Source: Fodinicola feengrottensis
GTDB taxonomy: Bacteria; Actinomycetota; Actinomycetes; Mycobacteriales; HKI-0501
Length of the DNA stretch: 64,000 nucleotides
Assembly: GCF_010993775.1 (NCBI RefSeq)
Contig: NZ_WOTO01000005.1
Span: 1 to 64,000, forward strand
Direction of reading: 5' to 3'
Shown here: one piece after another, positions 53,887 through 63,368 of the stretch
How the letters are laid out: every line of letters begins with the position of its first letter
Position numbering within the stretch: position 1 is the stretch's first letter
The notes under the pieces: model-generated
Databases searched by the model: none
Seen by the model: only the letters and a program-made list of their open reading frames with translations
Told to the model about the DNA's origin: nothing
Translations under genes and position numbers: made by a program

Positions 53887-54485
53887 ATGACGCGTCGCAC
53901 ACCGTCGGGAGCAGCTGTCCTGCAGCCCCCGAAGTCACCACAGCCATCGTCGACGCCGTGTTCGACGAGCTGGTCGACAAAGGCGTCGGTCGGCTGTCGA
54001 TGGAAGGTGTCGCGGCCCGCGCCGGCGTCGGCAAGAGCGCTCTTTATCGGCGCTGGCCGTCCAAGGACAAAATGGTGATGGCCGTCCTCGCCGACCTCAG
54101 TGTCCCGCTGGCCGAGATCACCGACACCGGCTCGCTGCGTGGCGATGTCCGGGCAACTGTGGAAGCGGTCACCGGCTGGATCACCCACCCGAAGTTCCGC
54201 CGCGTCCTCGCGGACCTGATAGCCGAGGGCGAGCGGCATCCCGAACGAGCCGCCGCGGTCGTCGACGCCATTGGCGGCCCGCGCCGCGAGCACGCGTTCG
54301 CCACCCTTCGCCGCGCCATCGACCGCGGCGAACTGCCCGCCGACGTCGACCTGGAACTAGCCGCCGACCTGTTCGCCGCCCCGATGTACTGGCGGATGAT
54401 CGTGCGCCGTGGCCCGGTTGAGGACGATTATCTCGACCGCGTTACCGAAATGATTCTCCGGGCCCTCGGAGCAACGACCTGCTGA
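53887..54485 (+). CDS. TetR family transcriptional regulator (frameshifted)
   Basis: ATG 53887 (MTRRTPSGAAVLQ). A shift at a C5 run (about 53922-53928) continues PEVTTAIVDAVFDELVDKGV, GRLSMEGVAARAGVGKSALY, RRWPSKDKMVMAVLADLS, the helix-turn-helix. The C-terminal half is typical TetR_C (EAVTGWITHPKFRRVLADLI, MYWRMIVRRGPVEDDYLDRV). About 199 aa. It is divergent from the FrsA-like hydrolase, with twin palindromes in the gap, so it probably represses both genes. Confidence 0.85.
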
Positions 54486-54507
54486 CATCGTGAGTACGGT
54501 CGCCGTT

Positions 54508-55714
54508 TTATCGCTCGCTGTCGCGTACGACTGTGCCGCCCTGGATGACCGTACGGATGCGGGTGGGATCGGCGAGGGTGGCGATGTCGTTGAGAGGATT
54601 CCCGTCCAGCACAAGGAGATCCGCGTATGCGCCGACCTCCAGGGTTCCGATTTCGCCGGTCATGCCGATGAGGTCGGCGCCGATGGTGGTGGCGGAGCGA
54701 ATGATGTCGATGGGAGTCTGCACCTGCGAGCGGATCCGGAATTCGTGGTTTTGGTGCCGATGCATGCCACCCAGGAGATCCGTCCCGTACGCCATCTTCA
54801 CCCCACCGCGAGACGCGAGTTCCAGGGCGGCGAGGCCGGCGTCGAGGACTTCGTCGACTTTGCGCCAGCTGGACTCTGGCAGGCCGTAGGTCATGCCTTC
54901 TTCCTTCAGTGCCCAGTATGTGACCAGGGTTGGCACCAGAAAGGCATCTTTCTCAGTAAAGAGTGAAACACTCCGTGCGTCCATCAGGTTTCCGTGTTCG
55001 ACACAGCGAAGTCCGGCTTCCAGGGCGCGATTGACCGCGCGGGCCGTGTACGCGTGCGCGGTGACATAGCGGTTGGCGGCCTCGGCTTCGGCGACGACCG
55101 CATGGAGTTCGTCCATCGAGTATTGGGTCGAGTCGATCCGATCGGTGGGGGAGGCGACGCCGCCGGAGCCCATGACTTTCAAGTGGTGGGCGCCTTTGCG
55201 GAGCTCGTCGCGGGCGGCCGCCCCGGATCGCGTCGACGCCGTCGGCGATCCGGCTGAGGCCGGCGCCGCAGGGAAGCGCGTTGTCGCCGCGGGTGCGGCC
55301 GTCGCCGTGGCCGCCGGTCTGGCTGAGCGCACGGCCGCCGAAAATCAGCCTTGGGCCGCGAATGAGTCCTTCTGATTGTGCGTCGGCCAGACCGAAATCG
55401 GCGCCAGCGACATCGCGGACGGTGGTGAAACCGCGGTCCAGCATCTCGCCCATGATGCGGGCGCTGTGCGCCGCCAAATAGGACGGGGACCAGGTGGAAA
55501 GGGAGCCGAGATCGGCGGTCGCGGCGGTGACGTGGACATGCGCGTCGATCAGGCCGGGCATCACCACCGCGCCCGCCAAGTCCAGCACCGGTACGTGATC
55601 GGGAGCTGCCAAAGCGGTGCCGGTCTCGGCGATCCGGCCGTCGGCGCAGCGCAGGTCGCTCTCGGTCAGGTCACCGGTTCGTACGTCCAGAAGCAAAGCA
55701 TTACGCAGCAGCAA
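54508..55714 (-). CDS. metal-dependent amidohydrolase (frameshifted, TTG start)
   Basis: The start is probably TTG 55714 (LLLRNALLLDVRTGDLTESD) after GGGAGA. No ATG or GTG fits. Amidohydrolase features: LAGAVVMPGLIDAHVHV (HxH metal site), FTTVRDVAGADFGLADA, then after one base shift near 55225-55235 AARDELRKGAHHLKVMGSGG, with the bridging Lys, EAEAANRYVTAHAYTARAVN, GVKMAYGTDLLGG (metal Asp), and GEIGTLEVGAYADLLVLDGN. About 400 aa, cytoplasmic. It belongs to the imidazolonepropionase/Xaa-Pro dipeptidase-like group. It follows the MFS gene by 11 bases, so the substrate is probably imported by it. Confidence 0.85.
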
Positions 55715-55725
55715 AACCGTCTCCC

Positions 55726-57106
55726 TTATTGAGCTCGAGCGCTCAGGTCCTCCAGTGAGCGACCGGCGGTGGACAGTCCGAAAATCACCGTACCTGCCTG
55801 CCCCCGATGACCAATACCACCGTGGTGGCCGAAAACTCCGGCGAAGCCGAGGCTGGCTGAGAACAGGCCGATCAGCGACGGCGCGAGAATGCTGCCGATC
55901 CGGCCGAAAGCGCTGGACAGGCCGGCGCCGGTGGCCCTGATCCAGGTCGGGAAAACCTCCGGTGTGTACGCGTAAACACCGGCGTACGTGCCATTGAGGA
56001 AGAAGGACAGCACCGCGCCGGCGATGGTGATCGTCAGCGGTGTGGAGGTCTGGCTCAGCCAGTACGCGCTGACCGCCGCGCCGGCCAGATAAATCGCGAT
56101 GGTGTTCTTGCGATCCGCTCGCTCGCACAGCCAGGCGGCCGAGAAATAGCCGGGAATCTGGGCCAGGTAGATGATGATCGAGAATTCGAAGCTCTTGGTG
56201 ACGGTGATTCCCCGTTGGACGAGCAGGGTGGGGATCCACGAGAAGAAACCGTAATACGAGAACGTGATCACGAACCAGATCAGCCAGGTCACCGCGGTAC
56301 GGGCCGCCATCGGCCGGCTCCAGAGGAACCGCAGCGCCCCGAAAAGGCCGACCGCCGTGCGAGCTCGTTCGGTTTCCGGTGCGGTGGCTGGGATCGGCGG
56401 CAACGGCCGGCCGGTGGCGGATTGGACCCGTTTCTCGATCGCGTCCACCACCGCGTCGGCCTCGGCCGTACGTCCTTGGGAGACCAGGAAACGGGGCGAC
56501 TCGGGCAGCGACCGGCGCCACCACAGCAACATGATCACTGGCACCGCTGTCAGCAGTTGGGCGTAGCGCCAGCCGTCCGCGGCGGCCGGCACCACGAAGC
56601 GGCCGATCAACGCGGCCGTCACGTAACCGAAGGAGAAGAAGCCGGCCAGCGCGCCGACAAACCAGCCCGCGTCGGGCGGCCGGCACGAACTCGGCGAGGA
56701 AGGGCGCGATGATCGCGCTTTCCGCGCCGGTGCCGACGCCGGCGAGCACCCGCGCGCCGACGAAAAACGGATAGTTCGGCGCGGCGGCTGAAACGACGGA
56801 GAACACGGCGTAGAACGCGAGCGCGTACATCATGACCCGGCGCCGGCCGATCCGGTCGCCGAGCAGGCCCGCGATGGTGGCGCCGATCAGGTAGCCGAAG
56901 GGGGTGGCCGAGCCGATCAGGCCGAGCTGGCCGTTGCTGAGGCTCCAAGCGGCTTGTGCGCTGGGCAACAGAAACGCCACCACAGCGGCGTCCATGCCGT
57001 CGAACGTGTAGCCCAGGCCGCCGAGGAAAAGCAGTCCGTAGTGCGGCCGGCTGAGGGGCAGCCGGTCCAACCGGGCCGCCACCGAACCCGTTGCCGCGAC
57101 GGTCAT
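55726..57106 (-). CDS. MFS transporter, sugar/aromatic acid:H+ symporter type (frameshifted)
   Basis: ATG 57106 (MTVAATGSVAARLDRLPLSR). Membrane helices and MFS motifs: YTFDGMDAAVVAFLLPSAQA, FGYLIGATIAGLLGDRIGRR (motif A), LAGVGTGAESAIIAPFLAEF. One shift near 56675-56690 continues ALAGFFSFGYVTAALIGRFV, then WWRRSLPESPRFLVSQGRTA, ERADRKNTIAIYLAGAAVSA, TPEVFPTWIRATGAGLSSAF. Small compensating shifts near 55795-55830 distort one late helix. About 460 aa, 12 helices, SP/AAHS-like family. It imports the substrate of the downstream amidohydrolase, or a related organic acid. Confidence 0.83.
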
Positions 57107-57392
57107 GGAAGTCCTCTCGATCGATGGGCGATCATTCGACGCTAATTGTTAGGTAGTCGCGTACAACGTTGCAACCTGTCCATTCAGGGGCCACATCTGG
57201 ACACCGGTAAGAGGTGGTCATTTGCCAGCTTGTTACTTAATACCTAATGTTTACCTGGACCTGTAGATTTTTTGTATCGCCATGTGTCATGGTGAATTCG
57301 CCTGGGCGCCGCGCCATAACCCCCGCTTTGACCGTTCGCCGACAGGTTCGCGGCGTCCCGACACCTGCCGGAAATATTGAGGGAATCGGGCC
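57107..57392. other. divergent promoter region of the MFS operon and HNH nuclease
   Basis: 286 bases without a gene and more AT-rich than its surroundings. It holds CAACGTTG (57164-57171, also found at 43191-43198) and the widely spaced inverted pair TTAGGTA (57149-57155) and TACCTAA (57241-57247), possible regulator sites. A T6 tract is at 57268-57273. Confidence 0.35.
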
Positions 57393-58013
57393 ATGAGACG
57401 AAAATTCTTCCGCCCCACGCTGACCGCGATGAGCGTCAGCCTACTCACTGTCGCGACGATGGCGGTGTTCGTGCCGCCAGCCGCCGCGGACACCCCGGGC
57501 CAGGAACTGGCCGCGTTGACGGTAAAGCCGAATGGTCCGCTGACTGGCTACAGTCGGGACAAGTTTCCGCACTGGCACATCGTTTCCGGGACGTGTGACA
57601 CCCGTGAGGAAGTCCTGAAACGGGACGGCACGAATGTCACCGTTGGCAGCAACTGCTATCCGACCGCCGGCTCCTGGACCAGCCCGTACGACGGTGCCAC
57701 CTGGACGAAGCCGTCGGACGTCGATATCGATCACATGGTGCCGCTGGCGGACAGTTGGATGACCGGGGCCAGCACCTGGACGACGGCCAAGCGGGAGGCT
57801 TTCGCGAACGACCTGACCAGGCCGCAGCTGCTGGCCGTGACCGACAATGTGAACCAGTCCAAGGGAGATCGGTCGCCGGACGTGTGGAAGCCGCCTCTGC
57901 AGTCGTACTGGTGCACCTATGCCACCCGCTGGGTCGAGGTAAAGTTCTATTATCAACTTTCGGTGACTTCAGCGGAAAAGAGCGCGCTTTCCTCGATGCT
58001 CGGCCGCTGCTGA
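57393..58013 (+). CDS. secreted HNH nuclease, DUF1524/GmrSD type
   Basis: ATG 57393 (MRRKFFRPTLTAMSVSLLTV), 206 aa and intact. A Sec signal peptide ends VPPAAA. The domain shows SGTCDTREEVLKRDGTNVTV, GATWTKPSDVDIDHMVPLAD (the DxDHMVPL core of DUF1524 HNH nucleases) and NDLTRPQLLAVTDNVNQSKG (the Asn and K that complete the HNH site), then WCTYATRWVEVKFYYQLSVT. Four cysteines could form two disulphides. Such exported nucleases are common in streptomycetes and probably scavenge extracellular DNA. A hairpin terminator follows at 58071-58119. Confidence 0.88.
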   Translation: MRRKFFRPTLTAMSVSLLTVATMAVFVPPAAADTPGQELAALTVKPNGPLTGYSRDKFPHWHIVSGTCDTREEVLKRDGTNVTVGSNCYPTAGSWTSPYDGATWTKPSDVDIDHMVPLADSWMTGASTWTTAKREAFANDLTRPQLLAVTDNVNQSKGDRSPDVWKPPLQSYWCTYATRWVEVKFYYQLSVTSAEKSALSSMLGRC

Positions 58014-58047
58014 CAGCCTGCGGCCAGATCGCTGGAGACTAGGGTTT

Positions 58048-58119
58048 AAGTCTGTCTTAGACTTCGGCTGCGAATTGCCCGGCTAAGTCACCGTATATCG
58101 CGGTTGCCGGGCAATTTCG
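58048..58119. terminator. two hairpins after the HNH nuclease
   Basis: AAGTCT/AGACTT (58048-58053, 58059-58064) forms a small hairpin. GAATTGCCCGGC (58072-58083) and GCCGGGCAATTTC (58106-58118) form a longer stem of about eleven base pairs around a 22-base loop. The second is a plausible terminator for the nuclease gene. No gene is evident between 58014 and 58239. Confidence 0.5.
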
Positions 58120-58239
58120 TACGCGATGGCCTTCCAATGTTGGCCTGTCGTTCGCCTTTCGAACCGGCTACGGCAAATTGCCGCGATTCAGATTCCCCCG
58201 GACCTGTAATCCCCTCGGACCACGAAAGGGCAGCCAACC

Positions 58240-59676
58240 ATGCCCGAACTCACCCGTCGCCGCCTGCTCGGCGCGGCCGCCGCGACCAGTGCGGCGGCGA
58301 TCGCCTCGCCGCTGTTGCCACCGAACGTACGACGTGACGTGCGCTGGCCGCCGAGGCACCGCGCAACAGCGATCTGCGCGACATCGAGCACGTTGTCCTG
58401 CTGATGCAGGAAAATCGGTCCTTCGATCACTACTTCGGGACCATGAAAGGCGTACGCGGCTTCGACGACCCGACCGCGATCACGCTGTCCACCGGTAAGT
58501 CGGTCTTCTACCAGCCGGACGCGGTGAACCCGGACGGTTACCTGCTGCCTTTCCACCTGGACACCAAATCCAGCAGCGCGCAGGCGATCCCGTCCACCAG
58601 CCACGCGTGGTCGGTGCAGCACCAGGCCTGGAACAACGGGAAAATGGACCAGTGGTTGCCGGCGCACCGGGCCGCCGACAAGGCCAACGGCCCGTACGTG
58701 ATGGGTTACTACAACCGCGACGACATCCCGTTCCAGTTCGCGCTGGCCGAGGCATTCACCATCGGTGACCACTACCACTGCGGAGTTTTCGGCCCCACCT
58801 GGCCGAACCGGATGATGTGGATGACCGGCACCATCGATCCGGCCGGGCTCGGCGGTGGCCCGATCATCAGCAATGTGGCGCCCAAGGGTGGCTACACCTG
58901 GACGACGTACGCGGAGCGACTGCAGCAGGCGCAGGTGAGTTGGAAAGTCTACCAGACCATCGACAACTACGGCTGCAACATGCTGGAGAACTTCAAGCCG
59001 TTCCTGGACGCCAAACCTGGCGATCCGCTTTACGACCGGGGCGTCAGCAAGGGGCATCCGAATGACTTCGAGGATGACGTACGCAACGACCGGCTGCCCA
59101 CCGTTTCGTGGCTGATTCCCACCTCGTACGAATCTGAGCACCCGAACTACCTGCCGGCCGCCGGCGCGGATTTCGTGGCCCGCAAAATCGAGGCGCTCGC
59201 GTCGAACCCGAAGGTGTGGCGCAAGACCGCGTTTATCCTGAACTACGACGAGAACGATGGCCTTTTCGACCATGTCGTGCCGCCGACCCCGCCGGCCGGC
59301 ACCGCCGGTGAATTCATCGGCGGACTGGCCGATTGGTGCCGGTTATCGGGTGCCGCTGGTGATCGTGTCGCCGTGGACCGCCGGCGGCTGGGTGGCGACC
59401 GAGAACTTCGACCACACTTCGGTGTTGCGTTTCCTGGAAAAACTGACCGGCGTGCACGAGCCGAACATCAGCGACTGGCGGCGGGAGACGTTCGGGGACC
59501 TCACGTCCGCTTTCCGGTTCCGGTCGGCTCGCCCGTACCCGCCGCGGCTGCCGGACACCCGCAAGCAGCTGCAGCAGGCGCAGAAGGAGGTCTGGTCGCT
59601 GCCCGCGCCGACCCTGCCTGGCGCCGCCCAGACCCCGCCGAAGCAGGAGCCGGGCACCCGCCCGCACACTCCCTGA
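58240..59676 (+). CDS. Tat-exported phospholipase C/acid phosphatase family phosphoesterase (two frameshifts)
   Basis: ATG 58240 (MPELTRRRLLGAAAATSAAA) carries a twin-arginine signal (TRRRLLG). One shift near 58325-58350 continues APRNSDLRDIEHVVLLMQEN, and the family signature QENRSFDHYFGTMKGVRGF follows. Later motifs: FTIGDHYHCGVFGPTWPNRM, PTVSWLIPTSYESEHPNYLP, FILNYDENDGLFDHVVPP (metal-binding Asp, Glu and His). A second shift near 59335 continues GYRVPLVIVSPWTAGGWVAT and ENFDHTSVLRFLEKLTGV, ending EPGTRPHTP. About 478 aa. It cleaves phospholipids or phosphomonoesters outside the cell, perhaps for phosphate supply. Confidence 0.88.
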
Positions 59677-59730
59677 GGTCGATCGCTCGGCATCCGACGC
59701 CGGCGGGCCGGGGACGGCTAACGTAGGGGG

Positions 59731-60388
59731 GTGGCAGGGCCGACGAAGCAGCAGCAGCTGGTGTACGACGAGCTGCGCAAACGTATCCTGGCCGGCACCT
59801 ACGGCCCGGGCTTTCGGCTGGTCATCGACGGCATCGCGAGCGAGCTGGGGGTGAGCGCGGTGCCGGCCCGGGAGGCGATCCGCCGACTGGAGGCCGAGGG
59901 CCTGGTCATCTTCGAACCACAGGTCGGCGCTCGGGTGTCGCCGGTCGACCCGGGCCAGTTCACCGAGGAGCTGTCGGTGCTCGCGGTGCTGGAGGGCTAT
60001 GCGACCGTGCTCGCCGCTCCGCTCGTACGAGCGCAGGACCTGCGGCGGCTGCTGCGCGAGATCAACGCGCGGATGGTGGACTGCCTGGACCGGATGGACT
60101 CGCTGACTTTTGGTGCCCTCAACCGAGAATTCCACGCCGCCATCTACGCTCGCTGCCCGAGTCCCTATTTGGTCGAGCTGATCGAGGCCACCACGGCCCG
60201 GCTGGATCGGATCCGCAGGACGGTTTTCCTGCAGATCCCGTACCGTGGCAAGGCCTCGATCGCGGAGCACGACGGCCTGATCGACCTGATGTCCACCGGC
60301 GCCGGCCCGGCCGCCATCGAAACGGGCCCGCGAACACAAGCTCCACACCGTGCAGAGTTTCACCGAGTGGCAGGCACGCCGTTCATAG
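59731..60388 (+). CDS. GntR family regulator, FCD subgroup (frameshifted)
   Basis: GTG 59731 (VAGPTKQQQLVYDELRKRIL). GntR winged helix: FRLVIDGIASELGVSAVPAR, EAIRRLEAEGLVIFEPQVGA. The all-helical FCD effector domain follows: EELSVLAVLEGYATVLAAPL, NREFHAAIYARCPSPYLVEL, ASIAEHDGLIDLMSTGAG. One base shift near 60318-60325 restores the end RAREHKLHTVQSFTEWQARR and a stop at 60386-60388. About 219 aa. FCD regulators sense carboxylic acids. Its tail overlaps the convergent MFS gene end. The target genes are unknown. Confidence 0.85.
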
Positions 60389-61534
60389 CCGCCGCCCGGC
60401 GGTCGGCGGCGAGTGACCCGAGCGCGATGGCGAGCCCCGCGACCCGTCAGCGCGGCGCCGACGAGGTAGATCGCGCGTACGCCCGGACCTGCGATGATGG
60501 CGCCGCCGAGCCAGCCGGCGAAGGCCGCCGCCAACTGGTAGCCGGACGCGTTGACCGCCAGCGCGAGCGTCGGTGCGCCGGCGGCCGCGGTCAGCACCCG
60601 GGTCTGGGTGCCGGGGACGATCGCGAAAGCCAGCAGGCCGATGACGAACGTCAGCGCGACCGCGGCCACCGGGAATCCGCTCAGCAGCCAGAAAAGTCCG
60701 AGGGCCAAGGCCAGGACGGCCAGCAGGCCAGCCAAAGACGGCATCAGCGCCTTGTCGGTCAGCCAGCCGCCGAGGAAGTTGCCCGGCCACCGCGCCGGCG
60801 CCGTACACCAGCAGCAGAACCGGCATCGCGGCCAGACTGAAACCACTGACACCGGTCAGGAGTGGCGTGATGTAAGAGAAAACCGTGACGATGCCGACGT
60901 TGCCCACGACCGTCAGGATGATCGCGAGTTGTACGCCCCGATTGCCGAGCACCCGCAGTTCACCCAGGACCGATCCGGCTGACGGCGTTGTTGGCGTACG
61001 GACGTACAGAAGCACCAACAAAAGTGCCAGCACAGTGACCGCGGCGACCGCTGCGAAGGTCGCTCGCCAGCCGAAAGTGTGGCCGACGAAGGTGCCGATC
61101 GGGGTGCCCAGGATGATGCCGAGGTTCAGGCCCAGCGTCAGTTTCGCCACCGTGGAGCCCTCTTTTCCGGGCGGCGCGGTGGAAACGGCGACGGCGATGG
61201 CGACAGCGAAGAAGGTCGCCACGATCAGCCCGGCGAAGAATCGTGCGATCAGCAGAAGAGCGTAGTTCGGGGCCAGCGCCGACCCCAGGTTTCCGAGGAT
61301 GGAGACCACAATCAGGCCGATGATGAGCGGTTTTCGGGGCAGCCGTGCGGTGAGTACGGTCACCACCGGGCCGCCGATGATCATCCCGAGCGCGTACGCG
61401 GTCACCAACAGACCGGCCGCCGGGATCGACACCGACAGGTTGCCGGCCACCTCGGGAAGGATGCCGGCGATCACGAATTCGCCGGTGGTGAGGCTGAACA
61501 CCACCAGCATGAGGGAAAAGACGGAGACAGGCAC
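60360..61534 (-). CDS. MFS drug efflux transporter, DHA1-like (two frameshifts)
   Basis: GTG 61534 (VPVSVFSLMLVVFSLTTGEF) after GGAG. DHA1 features: EFVIAGILPEVAGNLSVSIP, AAGLLVTAYALGMIIGGPVV, LTARLPRKPLIIGLIVVSIL (motif A), KLTLGLNLGIILGTPIGTFV. A shift near 60790-60800 continues NFLGGWLTDKALMPSLAGLL and VNASGYQLAAAFAGWLGGAI. Another near 60440 gives GLAIALGSLAADRRAAAMNG and the end VPATR at 60360. About 391 aa, 12 helices, chloramphenicol/arabinose efflux type. It is divergent from marR at 61613, which probably represses it through the repeats at 61551-61588. Confidence 0.85.
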
Positions 61535-61550
61535 GCGTACTCCAATGATT

Positions 61551-61588
61551 CGAGTTCACATAATGCGAACTAGAACTATCACAGTTCG
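61551..61588. promoter_or_regulatory. MarR operator region with repeated GAACT/AGTTC half-sites
   Basis: CGAACT (61566-61571) and AGTTCG (61583-61588) are inverted. A second GAACT (61573-61577) and a GAGTTC (61552-61557) add further half-sites. The region lies between the divergent MFS (61534) and MarR (61613) starts, so a MarR dimer here could control both promoters. Confidence 0.6.
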
Positions 61589-61612
61589 AAGCGTACGCGC
61601 TAGAGTCGCTGT

Positions 61613-62020
61613 GTGGACAGTGAGATGGACCGGGACGTGTGCAAGCTGATTCACCAGTTCGCGCAGCGGCTCGATGTCCACGTGCGCCACATCGCCGACG
61701 AGCTGGGCATCACGCCGACTCAGGTGGTGGCGCTGCGTGAGCTTTCCGAGCCGATCACCGCCCGCGAGCTCGCCACCCGGATGGTCTGCGAGCCGTCCAA
61801 CGCGACCTTCATCCTTGACCGGCTGGAAGAGCAGAGCCTGATCGAGCGTCAGCCGCACCCGTCCGACCGGCGTGCCAAGCAGATCGTCCTCACCTCGGCC
61901 GGCCATCGCTTTCGCGCCGACGTACTCAAACGGCTGGACACCCAGTCCCCGCTGACCTCGCTCACCACGTCCCAGCAGGAGTCCCTCCGCCAACTCCTGC
62001 GAGCGCTGGTTTCGAGCTAG
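61613..62020 (+). CDS. MarR family transcriptional regulator
   Basis: GTG 61613 (VDSEMDRDVCKLIHQFAQRL), 135 aa and intact. Winged helix: LGITPTQVVALRELSEPITA, RELATRMVCEPSNATFILDR, LEEQSLIERQPHPSDRRAKQ. The single Cys near the N-terminus (DVCKL) is where thiol-sensing members have their redox Cys, but this is only positional. Divergent from the efflux MFS gene with shared operators, so it is the likely local repressor responding to a toxic compound. The convergent IclR gene ends nine bases downstream. Confidence 0.88.
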   Translation: MDSEMDRDVCKLIHQFAQRLDVHVRHIADELGITPTQVVALRELSEPITARELATRMVCEPSNATFILDRLEEQSLIERQPHPSDRRAKQIVLTSAGHRFRADVLKRLDTQSPLTSLTTSQQESLRQLLRALVSS

Positions 62021-62028
62021 CCCGGGCG

Positions 62029-62736
62029 TTAGCCGAGTTCGTAGGTGATTTGGCGGGCCGCTTTGACGATTTCGCGGCCGGCGAGGTGGGGGTCGCGGTC
62101 GTCGACCCAGACGGCGCTGATGCTCGCGTCGACCTCGCGGCCGGGCAGCTGGATCGGCGCGCCGACGCCGCTCGCGCCGGCCAGCAGCTCGCCGTGCGAA
62201 ATCGCGTAGCCGGCCTTGCGGGCCTGGGTGACGGTGTCGCGCTCGCCGGGGCGGGCCGGCCGGCCGGACAGGAGTGCGATGCCGGAGGCGGCGACGGTGA
62301 TCGGGTGGCGCAGGCCGGTGCGGTACGCGATGTGCAGGTCCGTGCTGCGTGGCTGCAGGACCGCGGCGACCACCGCTTCGTCGTCGCCGTCCCGCAGGGT
62401 CAGCGCGGTGGTGGCGCGCAGCCCGTCGGCCAGCCGTTGCAGGATCGGCACGGTCACCTCGCGCAACCGGGACCGCACTCGGCTGGCCAGCTCGATCAGC
62501 CCAGGGCCCAGCACATAGCGGCCATTTTCCAGTCGTATCACCAAACGTTGCTCAACCAGCGGCCCGAGCAGTCGGTAGATGCCGGCCCGGTGCGTCTGCA
62601 GGGTCTGGGCCAGCTGCGACACCGACAGCCCGTCCGGATGGTCGCCCAGCGTCTTCAGCACGCGTAGGCCGCGCTCGAGGGTGAGCGAGTGGGCTCCGGC
62701 GTGCTCGGTGGGCGTCGGCTTACCCGGCGTATTCAT
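62029..62736 (-). CDS. IclR family transcriptional regulator
   Basis: ATG 62736 (MNTPGKPTPTEHAGAHSLTL), 235 aa and intact. N-terminal winged helix: ERGLRVLKTLGDHPDGLSVS, QLAQTLQTHRAGIYRLLGPL. Effector domain: REVTVPILQRLADGLRATTA, HIAYRTGLRHPITVAASGIA, ARKAGYAISHGELLAGASGV. It is divergent from the flavin reductase/hydroxylase pair at 62841-64000, with inverted repeats in the gap. IclR proteins commonly control aromatic degradation, so it probably senses an aromatic acid and controls that pair. Confidence 0.9.
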   Translation of the reverse strand: MNTPGKPTPTEHAGAHSLTLERGLRVLKTLGDHPDGLSVSQLAQTLQTHRAGIYRLLGPLVEQRLVIRLENGRYVLGPGLIELASRVRSRLREVTVPILQRLADGLRATTALTLRDGDDEAVVAAVLQPRSTDLHIAYRTGLRHPITVAASGIALLSGRPARPGERDTVTQARKAGYAISHGELLAGASGVGAPIQLPGREVDASISAVWVDDRDPHLAGREIVKAARQITYELG

Positions 62737-62790
62737 TCCCGCACGATATCCGGTCGGAACGCGCACGTGGCCGCAAATCCGAGAAGGAGT

Positions 62791-62827
62791 GTGTACGGAA
62801 GGGGTACACGGCGTACGGATTTCGTAC
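62791..62827. promoter_or_regulatory. inverted repeats between IclR and the hydroxylase operon
   Basis: GTGTAC/GTACAC (62791-62796 and 62804-62809) and GTACG/CGTAC (62813-62817 and 62823-62827) are adjacent perfect inverted repeats, ending 13 bases before the flavin reductase start. They are candidate IclR sites overlapping the promoter. Confidence 0.5.
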
Positions 62828-62840
62828 TACACTCCGAGTC

Positions 62841-63348
62841 ATGGTGCGTGACACACCTGCCGACCGGCTGGCAGCCGGAAATCTGAGAGCGGCACTGGGC
62901 CGGTTCATCACCGGTGTCGTGGTGGTGACCTTCGAGGCCGACGGCCCGCGCGGGATCACGGTCAACTCGTTCACGTCGGTGTCGATGACGCCGCCGTTGG
63001 TGCTGGTGAGCATCGCGCACCGCGCGCGGTCGCACGATGCCTTGCTCAGCAGCGAATTCTGCGTCAACGTGCTCGGTGCCGAACAGGAAGCGGTGGCCCG
63101 CTGCTTCTCCGGTGTGCGGCCGGTCGACCCGCGGTGGGTGGCGGGCGTACGGGTGCCACGGCTCGCCGGTGTGCTGGCGTGCCTGGAGTGCAAGCCATGG
63201 CGCTGCTGCTACGACGGCGGCGATCACACGTTTGGTGGTGGGCGAAGTCACCGATGTGGCGTATCGGGACGGCGAGGCGCTCGCGTACGGGAACAGCAGA
63301 TTCACCGGTGTCGCGGAACCGGACACCGGGATGGAATTTCTCCTCTAG
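62841..63348 (+). CDS. hpaC: flavin reductase component, HpaC-like (frameshifted)
   Basis: ATG 62841 (MVRDTPADRLAAGNLRAALG). Flavin reductase domain: RFITGVVVVTFEADGPRGIT, VNSFTSVSMTPPLVLVSIAH, LSSEFCVNVLGAEQEAVARC. One base shift in the TTT near 63229-63232 restores LVVGEVTDVAYRDGEALAYG and the end DTGMEFLL at 63348. About 169 aa. It reduces FAD or FMN with NAD(P)H and supplies it to the oxygenase encoded 20 bases downstream. Control is probably by the divergent IclR regulator. Confidence 0.88.
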
Positions 63349-63368
63349 AGCTGGGAAGGCGGACCTCG

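Noticed and set aside
54953-57106. A 717-codon minus-strand frame that would fuse an MFS transporter to an amidohydrolase
   Set aside because: Only its two ends are real protein. The middle is out of frame, and the separate genes have their own starts and normal lengths.
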